Positions 62,464-64,000 of a stretch of DNA of 64,000 nucleotides are shown one piece after another. The stretch is from Panulirus ornatus (lineage: Eukaryota; Arthropoda; Malacostraca; Decapoda; Palinuridae): the NCBI RefSeq assembly GCF_036320965.1, contig NC_092255.1:10999703-11063702 (forward strand), in the 5' to 3' direction. The translations under genes and the position numbers were made by a program. How positions within the stretch are numbered: the first letter of the stretch is position 1; the number at the start of each line of letters is the position of its first letter. A model generated the notes under the pieces. That model was not told where the DNA came from. It worked only from the letters and a program-made list of their open reading frames with translations, and searched no databases.

Positions 62464-64000
62464 GTGTTTTGTCTCTTCCAACACTTATTTCTTAGTCTAC
62501 TAAAGAAATTGAAAAAAAAGTCGCTTATTGTAACCGACACTCTGCAAAAAGAGTGGCTTGAACGGGTCTCTCCTACGATTATTTATGCAAGCCTGCTACC
62601 CAAACATCTGTCCAGAATTCCATCAACACGCAACTACCTACACTCCTAAAAGCATATACTGATCTAATGATATATGTATGGTAGTATGCCTGTACAAATG
62701 GAAAAAAAAAATGGCGAAAAGAGAGGCTATCTACCTACCTACCTATCTACAAATGGAAAATAAATTTGCTTAATTTTACCTCAACTCTGCAAAAAAAGGA
62801 CTTTTTATGCAGGCTTTTTTACGCAAGCCTGGTACCCATTCCAGAAATCCAGTAATCCAACAACACGCACCTACCTACACTCTTAAACGCACATACCGAT
62901 CCATTGAGATATATATGGCTTGCAAACAGACTTTCTTTTAATCTTTCAAATTTTTCTTGTTTTTATTAGTTTTCTTAACAAATCTCTTTTTACTCTTCAA
63001 AAAAAAATATTTTTAGTCTTTCAATTCCGTGTTTATTTAGAGTTCCCGAATTGTTTTTTTGAAGTTTTCCAAACAGCAGTTTATTCATCTTCCAAGCAGT
63101 TTTTCAAACAGTTCTTTTAACCAAACAAATCTGTTTTAGTTTTCCAAAAAGCTCTTTTTAAGTATTTTCAACAGTATTTTCGTTACACTAATTTGTTTTT
63201 TCATCTGAAAAGATTTTTTTTTCACTCTTCTAAATAGTTCTTATCTAGTCTTCCAAACGGATCTTTTTCGTTTTTCTTAATAGATTTCTTTAATCTTCCT
63301 GGCAGGTGTTTTGTATCTTCCAACACTTATTTCTTAGTCTACTAAACAAATTGAAAAAAAAATCGCTTATTGTAACATACACTCTGCAAAAAGAGTGACT
63401 TGAACGGGTCTCTCCTACGATAATTTATGCATGCGTGCTGCCCAAACATCTGTCCAGTATTCCATCAACACGCAACTACCTACACTCCTAAAAGCATATA
63501 CTGATCTAATGAGATATGTATGGTAGTATGCCTGTACAAATGGAAAAAGAAATGGGAAAAAGAGGGGCTACCTACATACCTACCTACCTACCTACACTCT
63601 TAAAAGCACATTCTGATCAATTAAGATATGTATGATTAGGTACATATACAAATGGAAAATAAATTTGCTTAATTTTACCTCCGCTCTGCAAAAAAAGGAC
63701 TTTTTATGCGGGCTTTTTTATGCAAGTGTGGTACCCATTCCAGAAATCCAGTAATCCAACAACACGCACCTACCTACACTTTTAAACGCACATACCGATC
63801 CATTGAGATATATATGGCTTGCAAACAGACTTTCTTTTAATCTTTCAAATTTTTCTTTTTTTTGTTAGTTTTCTTAACAAATCTCTTTTTATTCTTCTAA
63901 AAAAAATATTTTTTGTCTTTCACTTCCGTGTTTATTTAGAGTTCCCGAGTTGTTTTTTTTCATCTTCCAACCAGTATTTCAAACAATTCTTTTAACAAAA
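62464..64000 (+). repeat. Partial A+B unit, cut by window end
   Basis: Complete A half 62464-63305, then B half from 63306, interrupted in Y2 at the window edge. The array continues beyond the window. Confidence 0.95.

Larger units (their letters stand above)
1..64000 (+). repeat. Higher-order tandem satellite array, 2.04 kb unit, whole window
   Basis: Every part of the window aligns by eye to one unit of about 2,037 bp repeated head to tail in one orientation; no inverted copy was seen. In the clean part, A-half heads fall at 29103, 31141, 33178, 36047, 38076, 40113, 42111 and so on to 62464, spaced 1,998-2,039 bp except where an extra half-unit is present. The unit is an X-Y-X-Y-Y composite. 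The plus strand is pyrimidine-rich with many A and T runs. There are no long open frames, no conserved start codons and no recognisable RNA gene. Known satellites with HOR organisation behave this way. Assignment to a centromere, subtelomere or sex chromosome is inference only. The array continues past both window edges, so its true size is unknown. Confidence 0.97.

Noticed and set aside
24640..64000. CRISPR array
   Set aside because: Repeats are contiguous, hundreds to thousands of bases long and without unique spacers.
1..64000. Tandem transposon or insertion-sequence array
   Set aside because: There is no transposase or reverse-transcriptase frame, no terminal inverted repeats at unit borders and no target duplications between units.
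1..64000. Kinetoplast minicircle or maxicircle repeat region
   Set aside because: Considered because of the AT-rich tandem structure, but the conserved minicircle origin dodecamer was not found and no mitochondrial gene is present. It is not formally excluded.

Overview
The whole 64 kb window is one head-to-tail tandem array of a non-coding, AT-rich DNA (roughly 30% G+C by hand count of one unit). I find no protein gene, tRNA, rRNA, CRISPR array, transposase or prokaryotic operon structure. The array runs off both ends of the window. The best reading is satellite DNA with a higher-order repeat (HOR) structure from a eukaryotic nuclear genome, for example a centromeric, subtelomeric or sex-chromosome type block. 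The sequence does not identify the organism, and an organellar or episomal repeat region is not excluded.

The canonical unit is about 2,037 bp. Reference copy: 29103-31140. It has two related halves. Half A (about 842 bp) is a mixed-sequence block X1 followed by a T-rich block Y1. Half B (about 1,196 bp) is X2 followed by two Y blocks, Y2 and Y3. The HOR is therefore X-Y-X-Y-Y. Each X block is itself built from two diverged copies (S1 and S2) of one roughly 170-180 bp element, separated by a CTAC microsatellite. X2 has a third, partial S copy. Both S copies carry a short hairpin at the matching position.

Layout. From 1 to about 21,300 the same A/B units are legible but full of small insertions, doubled bases and homopolymer changes, and most units are slightly too long. 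This looks like unpolished long-read sequence. From about 21,300 to 23,400 there is a different, worse noise type, with A/T-run inflation and units that are too short. The noise fades up to about 24,640. From there to 64,000 the copies are nearly identical, and the differences that remain look biological.

The A-B alternation is broken in four places. Extra B half-units with an A-type head (B') start at 11232, 14475 and 27909, all with the same junction. One extra A half-unit with a B-type head (A') starts at 34018. These are complementary products expected from misaligned A/B recombination. Linked point variants show mosaic copies, a 3.25 kb A-B-B' super-unit (9174-15684) and a hint of a 4.07 kb dimeric super-repeat (about 46-58 kb). 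The strongest result is this multi-level record of satellite evolution. The main warning is that the first 24 kb should not be used for fine-scale inference until it is polished.
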